A DNA stretch of 64,000 nt from Aselliscus stoliczkanus (lineage: Eukaryota > Chordata > Mammalia > Chiroptera > Hipposideridae). The notes under the pieces are model-generated. The model worked only from the letters and a program-made list of their open reading frames with translations. It had not been told where the DNA came from and searched no databases. The stretch covers positions 103,120,852-103,184,851 of the forward strand of contig CM066728.1 of the NCBI GenBank assembly GCA_033961575.1. Reading direction: 5' to 3'. Below are positions 10,666 to 23,906 of the stretch, piece by piece (the first letter of the stretch is position 1; each line of letters starts with the position of its first letter). A program made the position numbers and the translations under genes.

Positions 10666-13600
10666 GCCCTGGGGTCTCCCTCAGTTTTCGTGTTCCAAAA
10701 TGCCAAGTTTTGAAAGAAGGCACATTGTTCCCTCAGAGCCATGGAACATGGCTGACACGCCTCCATCCATGGAAACAGAGCACTTTGGGACACATTACAA
10801 AACAGTGTTATCTTGTTTGGGAACCCCAACTTTCAGGCAAACTGATCAATCATAGTTTGTTTGGAAAGGCATTTTACCATAGCCTGGATCACGGCTAATC
10901 AGGACACCACACAAATGGAAGTGCTGATTCATGTAGTCAAATGTTATATTTCTGTATCAATTCTGATACCATAGAATGAAATACAGCATTTTCTCATTTC
11001 CACATTCTGGACTGGTTGACACAGGATGTTCAAATGTAACTTGGACTAACATGTGTGCTGACATCAGGAGCCACGTCAATGTGGCCACACCAGGACATGC
11101 GTGTTTCTGAACGCAAGCACTCTCCAAATGCCACTGCAAGTTAGCCATTTCTCAGTTTATAGTCAGATCCATTTAAGCCACATTCTGAGAGGTTTCCTAG
11201 CATAGTATACAGAAATAAAAATGAATAGACACAATTTTCAACATGTAGTTTAAGTTCTGGAGACTTATAATTACAAAACCCACATGTGTATATTTAAATA
11301 AAGTAAGGCTTATAGTAGAATCCTATTACATGATTTTTTAAAAATCTGAAATGAAATTTTAAGTCCTACTCTTCCAAAATTTATCCAAGATACACAGAGA
11401 GAAACCACAAAAATGTTAGACAATATTTCTCATAGTTTAACGTTTTAAGAGTCCAAAGCAAATGCCTATTTTTCTAATCAGGAAGTTTCTCTATTTCAGA
11501 GCTTCAAGCTTTGGGGAATAGTTAGAAGTTTTAAATCCTTTAAATAACTTTGATTCCTTCAGTATTAAATTCAAGACAAAAATGATCCATAAGTAATAGG
11601 CACCAAGAATATTAAACTATAGAGATGACTATCAAATAGTCATCAGGCAATCAAACTGTAAGAAAGCCTATGGCTGGCAGTAAGTAGATTGCTAAAGAAC
11701 AGTTTGGGGGTTTTGTTGTTGTTTTATAAATTTCCTTCATATATAGAATTAAAAGGCAGGTCGTCCTCTTTTAATCTCATCTTTGTACAAATGGATGTCC
11801 AGGCTCCTTTCTCAATGATGAAAATGAGCCTAATTAAAGAGCCTCCATTTACACATCAAGATAACCATATGGGAATTACCATTTTCACCTGGCCTAATTT
11901 GGAGAACCATTCAGGGGTATTTCAAGGAGTTACAGACCCTTGTCCTAGAGTAAAAATAAACAAGCCTTTCTTTAAGAAGTAATTGGTTCCACTGTTTGTG
12001 GGAATGAAAACCAGTTTACTTAAGTCTAATTAGTTCTCTATTTGGTGTATTTGACTCAAATGAAGTAAAATGGACATTTGCATGACCATAAAACTTATTT
12101 CCATGTGTTGACAGGTTCATTGCTGCTAAATGGTGTTTATTGATTCTCCAAGTATGTGTCAAAGTCACTTATGTTTTCAGTAAAATTTCAGGGCAAGTTT
12201 CTGTAAATAAATACCACGCTGAAGAAAAGTAAAATCAGTTTGGTCATGCAAAGTCAGGAAAACTGAAGGTGCATGTCATTTCTGATGGCTTCTGTGCAGA
12301 ACTCCCCAAAAGGAAATGATAGTATCACGGTAAATAAATGCAGGGAGGACATATGGATACAACAAGCCTATTTTATTTCATTAATTTTTTCCACCAAAGG
12401 CGATTTCTGGGAAGTCAAAATCAGCTTCACATTTCTTCATGCTCTTGTTATTGGCCAATGGCTCTTCAGCATATTTTCTTTAATTTTAATTCTACTCCTC
12501 AAGACCCTCAGTGGTCTTACTACACATTGTACCAGACAGATGAAAGGCAAAGTTACTTGGTAAGTTTTGATAACCTTTCCATCAGAAATAAAATCCCTAT
12601 CAGGGAAATGGAGCCCATAGGTCACAAGTCCTTTGACAATGAATTCTGAATAAAGGTTATCAGGCACTGCAGATATGCTGTTAAATGAAATCTTAAGGCC
12701 TTTCTTTTCTGAAGGGTAATAGCACAACTTCCAAATTCAGAATGAAATAGGCTTATAAAGTTGTGCATGAAGCTAGAGGCTGAGGTGGTGGTCTATGAAC
12801 TTAAGAAAAAATCTTTTATACTCAACGAAGCGTACTAGAAAGGGGGAAAAAAAGAGAAGCCCAAACGGAATGGAGATGCTATTTTGAGTAGAGGTAGCAG
12901 TCTCCAAGTATGACTATTTCTACATGACTGATCACAGAGGGACAAAACCCCTTCACTGTCAAGGCCACTGTTGCTGTCTAGAAACAATGCTACATTCAGA
13001 ACATGTAGGAAAAAAAACTTGTCACCTCAAGTGGGTGAGTTATCACTTTTTACCCAGCCATTTTGTGATGCAGCAGGTGTTTCCATCCTATTCAAAAAAA
13101 ATTAGAGAAAATGCAAAGTGAGAGATAGAGGAGGGAGACTGAAGAACAAAGAATGAACAAGTGAAAACAGAGACTCAGGTACAAGCACAGGTCCTGAGGT
13201 GGACAGAGCAAAGTGTAAAAAGAAAAGAAACATTTGCATGCAAGTCAGATGGGAAACGAAGATACGTGGGCATTTATATTTCAGATTCATGTAAGAGAAA
13301 GAAGAAATACACACAAATGAGGGAAAACAGAGGCAAATGTAGTTTATAAATAACACAAAAAAATTAAGCAAATACAAAGTTTCATTCCCAACAAATTATA
13401 AAACAAAAATCCAAGTCTATGTTAAGTCTCAAGTATCAAACATCAAAGGAAATTGAAGTTATAGAGAATTTAATTTTCTCCTATTTAAATACTGGATCTA
13501 TAACATGGATCTATAACATTTCAGCACAAATAACCAGAATGGCGTATAAATACAATATGTTCTTAAATTTTGACCATGGCCATGTCATAGATAAGAACTA

Positions 13601-14117
13601 GCCAAATTTCAGAGGTCAGTGTCAGGGAAAGATTTAGCAACTCTAAGATGAGGGGCAACTCTAGGGATGGGCAGGGTGAGCCATGGGAGTATCTTAGGTT
13701 TAACAAATAAAAAAAAGTGTGGTCTGGGAAGCATTAACTTAGAGAAGAAGGGAAAAGTACACTATTATTCAGGTGTGCTGTCATAGCTGACAAGGGTGCG
13801 ATATGAATAACAACACAGCCCCATGGGGAGAGAAAGCACAGCTGGATAGAACCTAGCGGTAGGCAATCCCAAAAAATTGAAACAGACAAGCAAGAACAAA
13901 ATGTGAAAGAATGTATCAGACCATTAAATCAGGGGACAGGTTGAAGCAGGTCCTATAGTTAACAGATGTCAGACACCATGCTGAGATGGGGACTCAGACA
14001 CAAGGAGCTTATTCCCTAGAAACAAGATGGCAGGTACGTAGAAAGGATCACAGTCTACGTTTTTTAAAAATGTTCATTAGTAAGATAGTTAGCACTTAGT
14101 TGGTGGTTAAATGAAAT
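10666..14117. other. Repeat-free intronic stretch
   Basis: I recognise no transposon, microsatellite or exon over about 3.4 kb. Open frames at 11689-11982, 12273-12649 and 13102-13377 overlap on both strands, lack plausible splice context and have no recognisable domain. Such a long stretch free of repeats could mark constrained sequence, but I cannot test that here. Confidence 0.5.
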
Positions 14118-15625
14118 TTTATTTTGCTTTATCGAGGTATCACTGATATATAGCGAAAGGCACATATCTAAGACATACAGTTTGATGAGCTTTAATATAT
14201 ACATGTACTTTCGTCAATCAAGTAAGTGAACATAACCATCACCTGCCAGAAGTTTCTTTGTGCTCCTTTGTAATCTTGCACTTCTATCCCCACCCAATTG
14301 TCCCCAGACAATCAATGATCTGCCTTTGGTTACTAAGATTAGTTCTCATTCTCTGGAAATTTAGAGTCATACAGTACACATGTCTGGGTTCTTTCTATCA
14401 GCTTGATTATTTTGAAATGCATTCATGCTGGTACATGCATCAATAGTTGTTTATTATTATTATTATTATTAATTATTGTTTCTGAATATTATCCCATTGT
14501 ATAGACATTTAGCAATTTGTCTGTTCACTGCACTACTGATGAACACTTGGGTTATTTCCAGTTTTATGCTATTATAAATAAAAGTGCTGTACAAGTCTTT
14601 GTATGGAACATATATTTTGTGTGTTCCTTTTGGGTAAGTACTCAGGAGTGGAATGACTGGATCATGTGGTAGGTGTATGTTTAACTTTTTAAGAAACTGC
14701 CAATTGTTTTTCAAATTGGATACAGCATTGTATATTCATTCCCCCAAGCAGTGAGTGAGAATGCCACTTGCTCCAGGTCCTCAGCTATATTTCATATATT
14801 CAGTCTTTTTAATATTTTTAATTTTAGCCATTTTTTTTTTTTGAGGGCAGTGCTTAACCACCGCGCCACTCGGCTGGGCCTTAATTTTAGCCATTCTAAT
14901 AGATCTGTAGTGATGTCTCATTGTGTTTCTAATTACCATATCCCTAATGACTAATGATGTTGAGCATTTCTTCATGTACCTTTTGACATTCATATATCTT
15001 CTATAGTGAACTGTCTATTCAAATGTTTCATCCATGTTTTATTGGGTTGTTGGTCTTTTTATTACCAAGTTATAAGAATTCTTTACATATTCTAGATTCT
15101 ATACTTTGCAAATGTCTTTTTCCAGCCAGTGGCTTTCCTTTTTTTTTTTTTCTTAACCATATCTTTTGAAAAGTAAAAGGTTTTTAAGTTTAATCAAGTC
15201 CAACTGAATGATCATTTTCCTTTATCACTAGGAATTTTTGTGTCTTACTTAATAAGTCTTGTCAAACCCAAGGTCTGTAAGATTTTCTCCTATGTTCTCT
15301 TATAAAAGTTTTGTTTCATTTGTTTTTGCTCTTGTCAGTCTTAGCTTTTCCATTTTGGTCGACAATCCATTTTATTTTTTGTATGTAATGTGAAGTAAAG
15401 GTCAGGATTAATTTTTCTGTATGTGACTTTCCAATTGTTCCAGCACCATATGTTATAAAGATTACCATTTCCCCATAGAATTGGCTTGGCACATTTGTCA
15501 CAAATCAGTTGTATAGGTCTATTTCTGGAGTCTGTTGTATTCTGTTCTACTGATCTATTAATCTGTCTTTGTACTAATATACACTGTCTTATTTCCTGTA
15601 GCTTTATAGTCTTGGAATCCTGCAG
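14118..15625 (-). mobile_element. L1M-type LINE 3' region, antisense
   Basis: The stretch runs in order through the reverse complement of an old L1M 3' region: TTATCGAGGTATCACTGATA at the left, then ACAAGTCTTTGTATGGAAC, GAGTGGAATGACTGGATCAT, and TCCAATTGTTCCAGCACCAT at the right. A 48-bp SINE sits inside it at 14833-14880. It is dead and truncated at its 5' end (right side). Confidence 0.85.
14833..14880 (-). mobile_element. Micro-SINE: tRNA head joined directly to tail
   Basis: A 15-bp target duplication TTAATTTTAGCCATT lies at 14818-14832 and 14881-14895. On the minus strand the insert reads the SINE head GGCCCAGCCGAGTGGCGCGG, then GGTTAAGCACTGCCCTC and an A-run. The anticodon-arm to B-box part (about 50 nt of the short SINE form) is missing. 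The intact duplication shows this is a genuine, very short insertion. Confidence 0.85.
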
Positions 15626-17384
15626 CAGTCCATGTCTAACAACTGGACGCAAGGTCAAAACCAGATAAAAATAGGTGTCATTTGGTGAAGAGGCTACAGA
15701 ACTTGGTTGGAGTTCCTTAAATCTCTCCAGCCAAAGTCAGGATTGGCCCTGGAGACCAAGTAAAGCTAATGTTACAGGGAGAACTAAAACAGTCGCAACC
15801 ACAAAGTGGAAGCACACACAGAGAAGATTACAGAGGACTAGGTAGGGCCTATAAATATTTGACCTCAGAGTCTCAGACATAGGTTGATATGATTGGAATA
15901 ATCAACTCAGCATCTTTTTTGTGTAGTGCTGCCTAGATGATGCATGAGCAGTCCACTGCAGTTATAACTTCGTAAGATAAGTATCTAAAAAGCCAAACCT
16001 TTGGATGTCTACACATTACCAGAAAAAAATATACTTGCCTAAGCACACAAATAGGGGAGTTGGGAAAAGTTTGACTAGTTAACTTAGAGTTATCCTGCCA
16101 AAATGTGATAGTCTCTTTTCTTCCTATTTATTCTCAGAATCTCATAACATGAATTTTCCTTAGCAGTTCTATTGTTCCCTAGGTCTATACACAGCTTTTA
16201 TAACTTTAAGACTTGCTCATATCAATAACTCAAACCAGTAATATACTAATTGAGCAACCAATAAGAAAGGCTTCTTAGATTTCCAATGTCAAAGTATACA
16301 TGTACTGCAATAAAAAGAAAATAAGAATATCAAGAAAGGAAATGAAAATATGACCATTTTCTGAGAAGCATAAGAACAATTCTGGCTCCAAAAAAAGTTG
16401 AAATTGACTTGGCTAGGAATCTGATGAGCACAGTCTGAGACAATAAAACAGTTATAGTCTGAGTTCAAGTGGTCATTTCTCCATAGTTTCCAGGGAAGAT
16501 CATTTCAGCTGTAGTTCATCGTTCAACAGAAGTCTTCAACAGGACAAAAGGCTAGAGAATGGGAGACATGGAAAGTTACTGTGGCTGAGAGAGCCCAGAT
16601 AGAAAAATAAGCTTCCCACAAATGCAGATGGGAGTTGGTGACAGAGACCTTAGTTTGCAGGAAAGTGGCCCCTTCAATTGGCCAGGTCTGAGCCATGCTG
16701 GGGCCTGATCCACCTAGCTCCGTGGATACTGAACAGTGAAACTGGGTTTTAGTTCAGACAGGATAAAAATGATCACCACAGGAATGTTCCAGGAATTTTA
16801 AAACTGTAGAAATTGTCATGTTATTAGAAGAGAAAACCTTTATTGAAAGCCTAAAGCCAGAGTTTGGTGCTCCCTAATGTGTAGCTAATTATACATCTCT
16901 TTATTTTATGCATCTCAGGTTTTATATACATCCTTTCCCCTCTACTTAAAAATGTGGACTTCAGTGACGAGCAGGCGCCTTCATTCCCAATTCACGTTAA
17001 AAAAAAAAAAAAGGAACAAGGCACGATGTTGAAGAAGGCACCCATACGATCCTACAAAACTAATAAATTCAGTACCCCAACTTCAATTCTTGGATGACTT
17101 AAATTTAGTGAAAACACACTTCAACATATGTGGTAGTCACATCAATAATGAATATGACCCAGAAAACCTAAATTCAGTGGCAGGTTGTAGTAGGAAACAA
17201 AGACATATGCATTCAGAAAGTGGCCATTCATTCTATCCACTTCATGGCCATGTTTCCTTCATCCAAGTTTTCATTAAAAATGTGTGCTGCGGCAAGTGTT
17301 AATAATGCGTTGTTGCACATTGGTATTTCTCAGCACCTACTCTTATCTCCAGGCTCTTGAGAAGTCGCACGAAAAAGTGAGAAC
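15626..17384. other. Unassigned intronic sequence
   Basis: No repeat family, exon or RNA gene recognised. An A-run near 17000-17012 is the only simple-sequence feature. Confidence 0.5.
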
Positions 17385-17578
17385 AACAGACATCTGGTTT
17401 CAAATTCTCGTACAGACACTCTCAGCTGCATGAGCTCTGGCAAGGTACTTCTACTCCTTAGCCTAAATTTATGCACCTGTAAAACGGAAGTCCCATTGCC
17501 TACCTGGGTTGGGGTCAAGATGAATACAGCCTTTAGAGAGCATTCAGTGAGCTGCCGAAACACTGCAATAAATGTTAT
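17385..17578 (+). mobile_element. MIR SINE
   Basis: Follows the MIR order: GGTTTCAAATTCTCG, AGCTCTGGCAAGGTACTTC, CACCTGTAAAACGGAAGTCC and a tail AATAAATGTTATTGTT. Plus orientation and heavily diverged. Confidence 0.75.
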
Positions 17579-18850
17579 TGTTCCTCTATTCCCTCTTCCT
17601 CTATCACTGGTCCAAAGTAAACGGGATTTGAAGATGCTCTTTCCGAGGCTCCCACTGCTGCCTACTATATAATACGGAGAAGAAATAAGCGTGGAAGGGC
17701 GAGCTGTATTAATTCCCTACATCCACCCTGACTTTCTCCTCAAGACTCTGTGTCAGCACTCTGTTTTTCTAGCCACATAGCTGCTTTGCCTCCTGGATTT
17801 TAGACTTTGCTGTGGTCTACTATTTGGACTGAGGAGGTAACATATTATGAGACAGCATGGAAAACTGACAGATGCCTGTAGGTGCTGAGACATCAAAAAA
17901 TAAAAGAGATGCTATATAGGCAGTGCGAATGCTTGGTATCTGAGCCTATGTTTAGGTTCACAGCTGAACATTCATTGGTTTGATTTTTCCGAGTCTTACT
18001 TGCCACATTAGAAATATAGATACTGCTTATCCTATCTAAGCCCTAAGAATTTGTGAGGCTCCAATGCAATCATTTGTGACATTTCTTCATAAAATCTAAA
18101 TAAATTTCAATGACTGCCACTGTTCTTGTCATGAGGTTACACAGACCAGAGTTCTTGTCTTGCCATTGTCATCTTGTTCCCATCCTGACAGTCCAACCAA
18201 ATTTAATACAGGACTTCCACAGACTGGGAGCTTACCAGAAATGGCCTCAAAGAACGCTCACTGGTGCCACATACTACCTGAAGCCCTGACGAAATGGGTG
18301 CTTGTTTTGTGATTTGGACCAAGAGACATAATGAGCACACATTATCTCTGGCCAGTCCAGTTCCTCAAAAAGCGACCTGAACTTTCAGTGAATTCTAGAA
18401 TCAACCAGGCCACTCCAGGCTTCTGAGTTTTCTGGGGGGTAACACTTGGTCCCATACTCCCCAGGGGACTGTCAGCTGGGCTCACCATAAGACAAATCTC
18501 CGAGACTCTTAGTCCATAAGGTCCCAACGTGTGGGGGTTAACGGTCATTCATTAGTATCACATGGTAATGCACCATTAACATTAGAACAGAGGGACAATT
18601 TTAGGGGACTGCAAAACAACAAAATAAGTTAAATCAACAATGCGGTGTTTAAACATTTCCAGCAATTCCAAGGCTCCCAAACAGCTGAAAATGATTTGAG
18701 GAATACGATCAGCCAAGGAGAATGTCTAATTTCTGTTAATGTAGGCGCGTCCATTCAGCCCTGCCATAGCCAGAGAGGCAGCGTTTGAGACACTTTTTAA
18801 GCCTGGTTCCAACTAAACTTGGTGAAAATTATTTCCTGGCATAATTTCAA
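17579..18850. other. Unassigned intronic sequence
   Basis: No recognisable repeat or coding exon. Short open frames such as 18342-18548 (minus) have no recognisable product. Confidence 0.5.
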
Positions 18851-19200
18851 CTTCATTCTGGAGCCAAACTGTCTGGGTTCAATTCAAAAGCTGACCGCTT
18901 ATTAGCAATTTAACCTCTTTATCTCAGTTTGCTCCTCTATAAAATGGGGGTGATAATAAAGATACCACATTTGAGTATTAGAAGGATTAACTTGAAAGTA
19001 ACTACAATAATTTCAGACACAAAGAAGTTACTAAGTATTATTATTATAATCTTAAATGGTATGTAAATGCTCAAAAAGAAATAACTTTTTACCATGGCCT
19101 TCATACTGTACCAAAATGATGTCTTCAATTTGTATGAGATGTGAGGTATATACTGTTATCCTCACTTTATAAATGAAGAGACTGTGTTATGAAGTTTGAA
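18851..19200 (+). mobile_element. MIR-type SINE(s)
   Basis: 18851-19050 follows MIR: CTGTCTGGGTTCAATTC, CAATTTAACCTCTTTATCTC, CTCTATAAAATGGGGGTGAT. The following 19135-19200 has TTATCCTCACTTTATAAATG and AGACTGTGTTATG, typical of the MIR3-like group. These may be two separate old insertions. Confidence 0.65.
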
Positions 19201-22200
19201 TTATCAACATCACCCCAAAAGTTCCTGGGTTAATCATGATTCCTCCAACCTCTACCTACCCCCATTAAACCTCAATGCCTCCAAGAGTTTTAAACTTTCT
19301 TAGAAACAAAAATGAATGAAGTAATCACTATGGGTGATTAAAATGGAGAACAAGCTCTAAACAAGCCCAAATTCCCTGTTTGAAAGGAAGGCTAGGAAAT
19401 TACAGTGTCATTTTCAAGTGAACAATGCAGCCAAGTGATTTTGTTACTGGATAGAGCTTTCAATCTGTAAAGTTTCATATAGAATTGGACCAAATAAACC
19501 CTGTTGCAAAGAGGACAAAGAGTTACAAAGATACTTTTTAAAACAATCTAAGAAAACATGAGATAGCTGTCATATGATGGAAGTCCCTACCAAGGGATAG
19601 GGTCAATTGATGGCAGGGTCTAACTCCACACGTGCTGGGTTTAATGAAAAGAAAACAACTAAAACAGCAAATGAATTTACAAAATCTACTGAGTCCAAAT
19701 TGTGGCAAAACCTGCCTAACCTGGATCAGCTTTGTATATCACTTTGTCCATGGAACCTGCTGATTATCAGAGCGGGTCAACACCCCAGCTGGGAAAGGAG
19801 CAAGGTAGATATAAAACCCCAGGTTTCCATGCTCCAGGTCTGTACCGAGGTGCTTGGTTTCCAGTGTCTTTTGCTTTGCCACCTCCCTGGATTCATCCAA
19901 AGGTGATGGCAATCAGACCACATGTCCTGTGACACAACCAGAGCACACCTGGGTGCCCACTGCTCTTCTAGTGAAGTGGGAGAATGGATTTACTTACTCC
20001 TGACAACACGAGATTCTCTATAGCTGAAAACCATGGACTAAGGAGCACTTCAAAGATATCATTAATTATATTAAAACAGCATGACCCGTCCGGGCTTTGA
20101 GCTCCTGGTACTTCTAAGGCACTAAAATCCAGTCTCCCAAAGCAGATATCAAACTGAACCTATCTTGAGATTGACAGAGTGCTTCCTTATAAATGAAGCA
20201 TTACTCAGGTAGGGAAAAGTGATAAAAAATTCTCTTTTTTTCTCTCTCTTTCTGTTTATGTTGAGAAAGAAGGACTATTTTTAATATCACTGCTATATCA
20301 TTTCCCATGTAAGGGTAGGAAAGTGTCTACTCTTTAACTCTTCCCTCCAAATTATCAGCACAAATAGCAAAATAGCAATCAGTACAGATTGGAAAAGGGA
20401 AATTCCAGGGAGATTAGTGTGGCCTGACAAGTACACCATCCCTTTTAATAAATGGAAGTGCTAACTGTCAAAACAAAGGTTCTTTCAAAGATCATTTATT
20501 TTAGTTTTATGATGGTGGAAGACATTGAGTTAGACACACATCTGAAGACTAATTTGGATACAATCTCTCTGTATTTGCTAGACTGTGGCATGGCCTCAGG
20601 TCAAAGCCAAACAGCCACCTCTATAGCCAGGAAACACATTATCCACTCACTGGAAACCACTGTTTCCAGTCACCAGACACTCAAAGCCATTACATCAACT
20701 GCATATGCTTGAACTATTTCCTCTTCCATGACCCAACTAGTCTTCATCTCTACCAGCCTTAGACAGTAGAGAAGCAAACACTTCCTTCAAACTCTCTGGG
20801 CTCAGCCTTCAATTCTTGCTGGATCCAGGGAAATCAGCATGATTCAAAGTTCCATACTTAATATTTCAAAGAAGTTAAACACTTCATCCACCCACCTTTC
20901 CAACCCTGGCCTCACTGCAAAACGTAAAGAAAGTAAAAAGGAGAATAATGAGGGTTTCCCATGTTGTTCCATCCAAGATCAGCGGCTCCATCCAAGATGT
21001 GTCTATACATCTACCTTTCATGAGAGAAAGTGTGAGTTTTGTGCAGGCATTTCATTGAGGTTCTGACCTACAAAGCACGTATGTTTATGCAGATCAAGTT
21101 GATTCTTGGCTAAACTTGCTGACTCTTAAAAATCAGAATTCATGCACATCTCTAGCTAGATTTTAGCTGGTTCCTCTTTTCCAAAGTGCTGCAGCAAGGG
21201 GAAAAGATGGGATTAGTTAGATCAATAATTCAAACATATTGAAAGAAGCAGCTTCATCAGGAAGCCAGAGGATGGGGGCCTTTGCTGCTAGGGAGTTCAT
21301 TTAGATGTATAAAACTCGAGCTGTCTTTATATGGTTCATAAAAAATTGTTATGTGAAAAAGTTGGCTACTCATTGCATCATTCATTGCAGACACTCTAGA
21401 ACAAAGAACTGCTAAACACAGAAAAGTTTTCATGTATGCACGCGGGGGAAAGCAAATAAAAACCATTAAATAATTTATAACTGAGACAAGTAAAATGGTA
21501 TGCTGCTCACAGGAAGAAAGGCAGAGAGTACTCAGAGTTTTGCACTTAATTTGTAAATGAGGGATGCAACAGTTCTTCTTAAATAAAGTCACAAAATTAA
21601 CTGAACAGGTGGGACATGAGAATTTTAGGAGAGCTGGACATGTTTGATGAATACCAGACAACGGCTCATACATGGATTCTATCTCTCCCTTTCCATTCTT
21701 CCTGCCTCCGCATACGGAAGCCTGTCTAACCTGCCCTGCTTCAGGGGTACAGAGACTAACCTGGTTTGCTCCGTGGCATCATTTGGGTCTAGAGCAAATA
21801 CAATTTCCTTTCACTTAGAAGCATCTAAAAGGCTCAGTTAGTTCTCACACCACTTGAGGGTTTGGGTTTAGGTAAGAAAGAGCAGGTTTCACAAACCACA
21901 CATTTTAATTTTCTAACTAGCCCACATCCTTGGTCACGTGGCTACTCTGAACACCTCTGTATCAGAAATCGATGCTAGGCATGTCTTCCTCATTCTAGCT
22001 TTGAGTTGAACAGGTGCACATGCCTGGAGGTCTGTGACCCGCAGAGGCTTGTTAGACCAAAACTGCCTACGCATGCATGGTGCTCTTGGAAGGTTACATA
22101 TCCCGGCGACTTTCCAAATGGATCTGGTTTTGGAACAAACATCAAGCATTGGAGAAACCCATAAAAGTCATCCTCATGTGAATTTTTCCATATACCAGAA

Positions 22201-22368
22201 CATAAAAGCAGCCTAAAGAAGCGGAAAGAGATCAATGGTCTAAGGTAGGACAGAACATCTCTAAGATCTCTTCTGAGCTAGGAAATACAAATTACTTCAA
22301 CTGCTAAGCTGTGTCAGAAGGCAATGCTTTTTCAAAGTTTCATTGAATCCCCAAATACGCCAATCACA
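19201..22368. other. Unassigned intronic sequence
   Basis: About 3.2 kb without a repeat I can name. The longest frame is 21257-21673 (minus, 138 codons), which shows no domain, codon pattern or splice context that I can defend. No RNA gene seen. Confidence 0.5.
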
Positions 22369-22864
22369 TTTTAGCCAGTGTTCTCCAGAGAAACAGAACC
22401 AATAGGAGTTATTTATGCTGAGGTTTATTATGAGGAATGAGCTCATGCAACATAAAGGCTGAGAAGTCCTGAGACCCGAAAGTGAAAAGCTGGAGACCCA
22501 GGACGGCAGGTGGGATGGCTCCAGTCTGAGTCTGAAGGCCTGAGAACCAGGAGAGCTGATGGTGTGAGTTTCAGGCCAAGTCCAAGTCCTTGTCCAAAGG
22601 CAGGAGAAGACTGACATCCCAGCTGGAAGATGGGCAGGCTGACAGAGAGAATTCTTTCCCAAGCAGCCTTTTATTCCACTCAGGCTTTTGGTGGGTTGGA
22701 TGAGGCCCACCCACGTGGGAGGGCAATATGTTTTACTGAGTCCACCAATTTAAATGTTCATTGCATCCGAAAATACCCTCACAAACATACCCAGAATAAT
22801 GTTTAAGCAAATGTCAGGGCACTCTGTGGCCCAGTCAAGTTGACACATAAAATTCACTGTCACA
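22369..22864 (-). mobile_element. Solitary ERVL-type LTR (MLT2-like)
   Basis: On the plus strand it starts TTAGCCAGTGTTCTCCAGAG and ends AGTTGACACATAAAATTCAC, the reverse complement of MLT2-type LTRs. The middle holds diverged tandem units around the phrase GGCCTGAGAACCAGGAGAGC, typical of this LTR group. It is an old solo LTR, with no internal retroviral genes beside it. Confidence 0.7.
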
Positions 22865-23476
22865 ACTGAAATGATAGTAATGACTGACTATCAGAAGTGA
22901 CACTTAGACCCTGTTCCTATTTCCCTGTGAAGGAATTTCCATGCAACCCAAACCCCCTGCCCCCCTACTATGCCCCACACCCACGCTGAAGGGAGAAGGA
23001 AAAGTGAATTAGCTGACAGGAGAGCCTGGAAGAAGGAACCAGGTATGCGGGACTCTGCCTTGTCTGTGTCATTGACCTTGAATGTGTCTGACTGCAGAGT
23101 GGGCATGTACCACCCTCGGCAATCAGCCCCATACAGAGGTTTTGGGCGACTGGCTAAATTCAAGGATCGCCTAAAACGTCATCTTTGGTGCCTTTGCTGC
23201 GAACCTAATGAAACAGGTTATGGATTTCTGGAAGCGAAACAATCCCCGGAGAGTGTAGAGATTCTATGGGGGGCCTGCCTTAAGTGGCTTAAACTCTGGG
23301 TGGGTTACCAAGCAGGCCACTGGGCCTCAGCAAGGACCAGCAACCTCGGCGGGACTGTCCCAGTTCTAGTACATGAGATGCTGCAGCTCAGGCCTAAGCC
23401 ATGTGGGCTCCACTCAGCCTGGTGACACAGAGAAGCCTGAGCATAGGAAAGAGAGCAGACTGGCCCTCTAAGACTC
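22865..23476. other. Unassigned sequence
   Basis: No repeat recognised. Overlapping frames on both strands (22891-23163 minus, 22970-23425 plus) lack a recognisable domain. The longest, 151 codons, lies in locally GC-richer sequence, which lengthens chance frames. Confidence 0.45.
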
Positions 23477-23906
23477 TGTCATGGGTTAAACTGCATCCCC
23501 CAAAAAGATGTGTTGGAGTCCCAACCCCTGGTACCTCAGAAGGTAACCTATTTGGAGATAGGGTCACTGAAGATGCAATTATTAAGATGAGGTCATGCTG
23601 GAGTAGTGTGGGCCCCAAATCCAATGGGACTGGTGTCCTCATAGAAGAGAGGAGATTGGAGGCACAGACATGTACTGAGAAAGCCATGTGATGACAGAGG
23701 CAGAGATCCAGGTGGCTGGCGCAGCTGCAGGCCAAGAAATACCAAGGATTGCAAGGAAGGGCTCTTCCCTGCAGGTACGGAGGGAGTGCGGCCCTGCCAA
23801 GGCCTTGATTTTTGCCTTCTAGACTCCAGAGCCGTGAGACAACCCATTTCTGTTGTCTTAGGCCCCCAGGTTGTGGTCCTTTCTAATGGCCAAGGAAACT
23901 AATACA
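23477..23906 (+). mobile_element. Solitary MaLR-type LTR (MLT1/MST group)
   Basis: Starts TGTCATGGGTTAAACTGCAT, contains GGTGTCCTCATAGAAGAGAG and CATGTGATGACAGAGGCAG, and ends AAACTAATACA. The 5-bp flanks GACTC (23472-23476) and GACTG (23907-23911) look like a target duplication with one change. Length 430 bp is normal for the group. The open frames inside it have no meaning. Confidence 0.8.

Noticed and set aside
21257..21673. Longest-looking minus-strand open frame outside repeats (138 codons)
   Set aside because: No recognisable domain, no splice or promoter context, and overlapping frames on the other strand. Its length is plausible by chance in 64 kb.
22970..23425. 151-codon plus-strand open frame
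   Set aside because: In a locally GC-richer patch with an overlapping frame on the minus strand; no domain or homology recognised.
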